Assembly (NCBI GenBank): GCA_030323885.1
Contig: CM059198.1
Coordinates: 75,973,045 to 76,037,044 of the forward strand
Length of the DNA stretch: 64,000 nucleotides
Origin: Branchipolynoe longqiensis
Taxonomy: Eukaryota > Annelida > Polychaeta > Phyllodocida > Polynoidae
Direction: 5' to 3'
Every line of letters begins with the position of its first letter. Position 1 is the first letter of the stretch. This document shows, piece by piece, positions 61,412 to 64,000 of this stretch. The notes beneath the pieces were generated by a model. It ran no database searches and was not told the DNA's origin. It saw only the letters and a program-made list of their open reading frames with translations. A program made the translations under genes and the position numbers.

Positions 61412-62088
61412 GACGAGTAACACACATCAAAACACCAAGAAATGCCCACGCTGTGACGGTGGCCAACGTGAGCGAAGCAGCACACCCCGATGCGAAACGA
61501 CTACGAGTGAGTGGTGCTGACCATTACCTCGGCGATGCTACCCCCAACAGTGGAGATGGTGCTGTGGCACCATACACTCCATTGCCACTACTCTCCCCTG
61601 AGCAATACCGTGACACACTCAACACCATATGGCCCCACCCTGTCGAGGACCAGTGGAGACACCATAAACAATACCTCAACACCTACACTGAGGTCCGCCG
61701 TACAGCAGTCCCCAACTACTTGGGGGCCAGGATACCAGTTGTGTTGGGATTCAACATACCCCAATGGAGGCGCATGCTTGCCAACTACCATGACCGCGAG
61801 ATTATCAACTACCTGGAGTATGGTTGGCCTGCCGACTATACCGCTGACAAGACCCCCACCCTAAGTGCAACAAACCACACCAGTGACCCTGCCCAACTTG
61901 ATGCCATACGGAAGTATGTCGAGAACGAGATAGGCCACGTAGCCCTCCTCGGCCCCTTCGACAAGCCCCCCTTCTTCCCCTGGACCCAGGTCAGCCCAAT
62001 CATGACGCACCTCAAAAAGAACATACTGAAAGGCGCGTCATCATCGACCTCAGATGGCCCAGGGGGAGCAGTGTCAACCAGGCCATAA
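61102..62088 (+). pseudogene. DIRS-like pol ORF, N-terminal part to RT start
   Basis: The 328-codon frame overlaps gag, and its part beyond 61411 is the credible coding. Features are PDAKRLRVSGADHYLGDATP, TIWPHPVEDQWRHHKQYLNT, PVVLGFNIPQWRRMLANYHD and, at its end, GPFDKPPFFPWTQVSPIMTH, the entry to DIRS RT. A frameshift near 62040 moves the next RT block (VIIDLRWPRGSSVNQAIKRG) to another frame. Confidence 0.75.
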
Positions 62089-62730
62089 AAAGGGGGCACT
62101 ACCAAGGCCGCCCATGTACCAATAGCCTACCAAACATCATGGATGCAGCGGATGAGGTGGCACGAATAGGGAAAGACAGCTACATCTGAGGGGCAGACCT
62201 CGTGAGGGCATACAGACAGCTTTGCACCTGCCCCCTCCCCACTCCTCGGCATTGCCATTGACGGTCAGTACTATACTGACATAGCACCGCCATTTGGGTG
62301 TCGTACCACATCAATGGCATGTGCCAGGACGACTAATGCAGTTGTATACTTCGTCCACTGCTATCTCAATAACTTCGTGGGCATGGCACACACCAGGAGC
62401 GAAGCTGAGAGAGCCTACAAGGACTGCCTCGACATAACAGTCCAACTCGGCCTCGCTCTCTCCCCCAACAAGTGCACACCGCCCATGAAGGTCATCGAGT
62501 GGCTAGGGTTCCAGATAGACAATGAAAAAATGCAGGTCACAATCCCCGAGGAGAAGCTCACGGACACCCTCCTCGAGTGCCGAAACCGGACGGCACCCAG
62601 ACGAGCAACCAGGAAGGACTTCCAGAAGCTGGTAGGCCGCCGACAACATGTCGTGAAGTGTGTCATGCCTGCCAGATGCTTCATGGGAAGGATACACGAC
62701 ACCCTCAGGCAGGCCCCCTTCACAGGCAAC
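62040..62730 (+). pseudogene. DIRS-like reverse transcriptase, catalytic pair lost
   Basis: Blocks run VIIDLRWPRGSSVN, a stop at about 62188, GADLVRAYRQL (motif A), a frameshift, APPFGCRTTSMACARTTNAV (motif B) and then CYLNNFVGMAHT at 62359-62394, where other DIRS elements have YLDD. LGFQIDNEKMQVTIPEEKL follows. Asn-Asn in place of Asp-Asp means no polymerase activity. Confidence 0.82.
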
Positions 62731-62739
62731 AAGTCCCAG

Positions 62740-63296
62740 GCGAGCTCCAAGATGACATCTGCTGGTTCTTGGAGTACGTTGAGCGCTCCAACGGCCTGGT
62801 GCTCCTCCCAAGTGAGCTCAAGATCCAACGGGTCATTGAGTGTGACTCCTCCCTCATCAGCGGAGGGGCATACTCATCCACGGACTACTACGGCCAGCCC
62901 TACCCAGATGGCCTCAGGGCCAGCACAGGCAACATTGCTCATCTCGAGGCAATAAACCTGGTGGTGGCCCTCAGAGCCCTGGCCCCTCCAGACCCACACA
63001 AATTCTGGATAACAGTTAACACCGACAATGCCATGAGCCAAGATGTACTCAACACTAGCACCGGTCATGACAAGACCTTAACAGCCTGTGCCAGAGAAAT
63101 CTGGCTATTCGCTGCCACCAATGCCTGTGAAGTGGGCATAGTCCACAAACCAGGCAAAGACTTCATACTGGCAAACACACTCAGCAGGCGCGCCACTGAC
63201 CACAGAGCTCGGGCCATCGCCACCACCCTGTGCACCAAACTCGCATTAAATAAAGTTACTGTTGAATTTAATAACGTCATCACTACAAGACTATAG
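62740..63296 (+). pseudogene. DIRS-like RNase H
   Basis: The frame from about 62577 to 63296 has CWFLEYVERSNGLVLLPSEL, then VIECDSSLISGGAYSS (first Asp), NIAHLEAINLVVALRAL (Glu), ITVNTDNAMSQDVLNTSTGH (Asp) and KPGKDFILANTLSRRATDHR. All three acidic positions are present. A stop follows at 63294-63296. Confidence 0.82.
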
Positions 63297-63354
63297 ATAA
63301 CCTGGGAAGCTCACCTATATTTGCCTCTCTCTCCCCAGGTTACACAGACGAACA

Positions 63355-64000
63355 ACACAAACTGACCCCCCAGGTCTACTTCACAGGACTGACAGCAGGG
63401 ACCTGGAGGGACAAATCAGTCCAAGCGAGGCGATATCTGGAGTTCGCAGCACAACACCGCAATGACCCCTCGCACCAACCCAGTAAGACCTCCTAGCGAA
63501 CCTACTACACCTCAAAGAGACATACTCGGTCATACTGATGAAGCAAGTTGTGCAACGACCCGAAACACACACCACGTCAGGCTCCGCCCCTCATCCAGCA
63601 AGTCATACGATGAACCATTGGGTATCTATCAACAGCAGGCCCCACAGCACCTGTACTCACAGCAGCCCTCCTGGTAGGGTACCACACCCTCCTCCTCCAG
63701 GGGAACCTGCTACACATAGGAGCCTGGGACGACCTGGGCGATGCCCTACTAGCCAGAGACATCCTCCCTGGCCCATCTAGACTCATGATCACGGTCCGCT
63801 CCTCTAAGACCAGGTGGAGGCCAGGTCAGGCCGACCAGGTGCTAGTCTCCAACATCCCTGGATCCATCTGCTGTCCAGCCTTGCCATGGGTGGCCTACGT
63901 TGCCTACGCCCCTTCGGCTGCGCCTTCATAGCAGCGGGGGGAGTCCCACTTCTCCCAGTGGGTCTCCAGGGAGTGCTCAGGATGGCGCTCGCTGCCACTG
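63355..64000 (+). pseudogene. DIRS-like tyrosine recombinase, partial
   Basis: The frame reads LTAGTWRDKSVQARRYLEFA (core-binding helix, as in 'tw.ty...w..F'), several stops and a shift, then TAALLVGYHTLLLQGNLLHI, WDDLGDALLARDILPGPSRL and MITVRSSKTRWRPGQADQVL. The last parts match the DIRS/Ngaro catalytic-domain pattern with an Arg-Ser-Lys-Thr loop. The HxxR and Tyr would lie beyond the window. Confidence 0.72.

Larger units (their letters stand above)
54207..64000 (+). mobile_element. DIRS-like (tyrosine-recombinase) retrotransposon, 3' end beyond window
   Basis: On the + strand the order is: gag-like ORF in three pieces (54207-54912, 55225-56330, 60903-61411), an overlapping pol ORF (from 61102) with reverse transcriptase and RNase H, then a tyrosine recombinase running off the window. 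RT-RH followed by a tyrosine recombinase, with overlapping ORFs and no DDE integrase, is the DIRS arrangement. The element is interrupted by SINE-C, a MITE-1 end and a gypsy element, and it has frameshifts, stops and a mutated RT site, so it is inactive. Terminal inverted repeats were not identified. A methyltransferase domain, present in some DIRS elements, was not seen. Confidence 0.82.

Noticed and set aside
54207..64000. Polinton/Maverick or Crypton element
   Set aside because: There is no DNA polymerase B, capsid or protease of Polinton type, and RT-RNase H precede the tyrosine recombinase, which Cryptons lack; a DIRS-like element fits better.
1..64000. A bacterial-type defence, toxin or metabolic gene cluster
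   Set aside because: No operon-like gene spacing or bacterial gene families; everything credible is spliced host genes or eukaryotic repeats.

Overview
This is eukaryotic nuclear DNA, most likely from a mollusc and probably a gastropod. Two genes have short exons separated by kilobase introns with GT-AG boundaries. The introns and flanks are packed with tRNA-derived SINEs, small terminal-inverted-repeat (TIR) elements, minisatellites, and decayed LINE, Ty3/gypsy and DIRS-type retroelements. One SINE family (TAGCTCAGGCGGTAGAGTG head, TTAAATAAAACAAGCTT-type tail) is one I associate with gastropod genomes; that assignment is from memory and was not searched. There is no sign of prokaryotic operons, CRISPR arrays or phage.

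Gene 1 (+ strand, 3380-26647) is a monocarboxylate-transporter-like (SLC16/MCT) major facilitator. Eight exons were found, and their phases chain into 417 codons plus a stop. The first coding exon, with the start codon, was not found. Gene 2 (- strand, 43891 down to 31879) is a complete five-exon gene for a 466-residue protein. It has a CABIT-like N-terminal half and a C-terminal SAM domain, like the GAREM family of receptor-tyrosine-kinase adaptors. A likely noncoding first exon and a CCAAT-type promoter lie near 49936-50155. The two genes converge, with their stops 5.2 kb apart.

Layout: 1-3379 repeats and the unresolved 5' side of gene 1; 3380-26647 the MCT gene, whose introns carry a Jockey-like LINE, nested SINEs and MITEs, and several arrays (polypyrimidine, 69-bp, TATC, an inverted 15-bp pair, and a 15-bp TTGTGAGC type); 26648-31878 intergenic, with a nested TIR element and a gypsy integrase relic; 31879-43891 the CABIT/SAM gene, with a 72-bp minisatellite in its last intron and a second LINE in intron 2; 43892-50230 the 5' side of that gene with several minisatellites; 50230-54185 a ~4-kb, 39-bp minisatellite; 54207 to the window end a DIRS-like tyrosine-recombinase retroelement, split by a SINE, a MITE end and an old Ty3/gypsy element (56331-60902).

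The most notable structures are: a 69-bp array that starts exactly at the exon-4 5' splice site and repeats a donor-like and an acceptor-like motif in nearly every unit; a foldback-like element made of one minisatellite in opposite orientations; a 33-bp coding minisatellite that repeats tyrosine motifs (two of them YxxM) in the adaptor gene; TIR elements that host or become tandem arrays; and a DIRS element with reiterated Cys motifs whose reverse-transcriptase Asp pair is replaced by Asn-Asn. The long open reading frames inside the tandem arrays are by-products of unit lengths divisible by three. Coordinates, alignments and translations were made by eye. Family names were not checked against any database.
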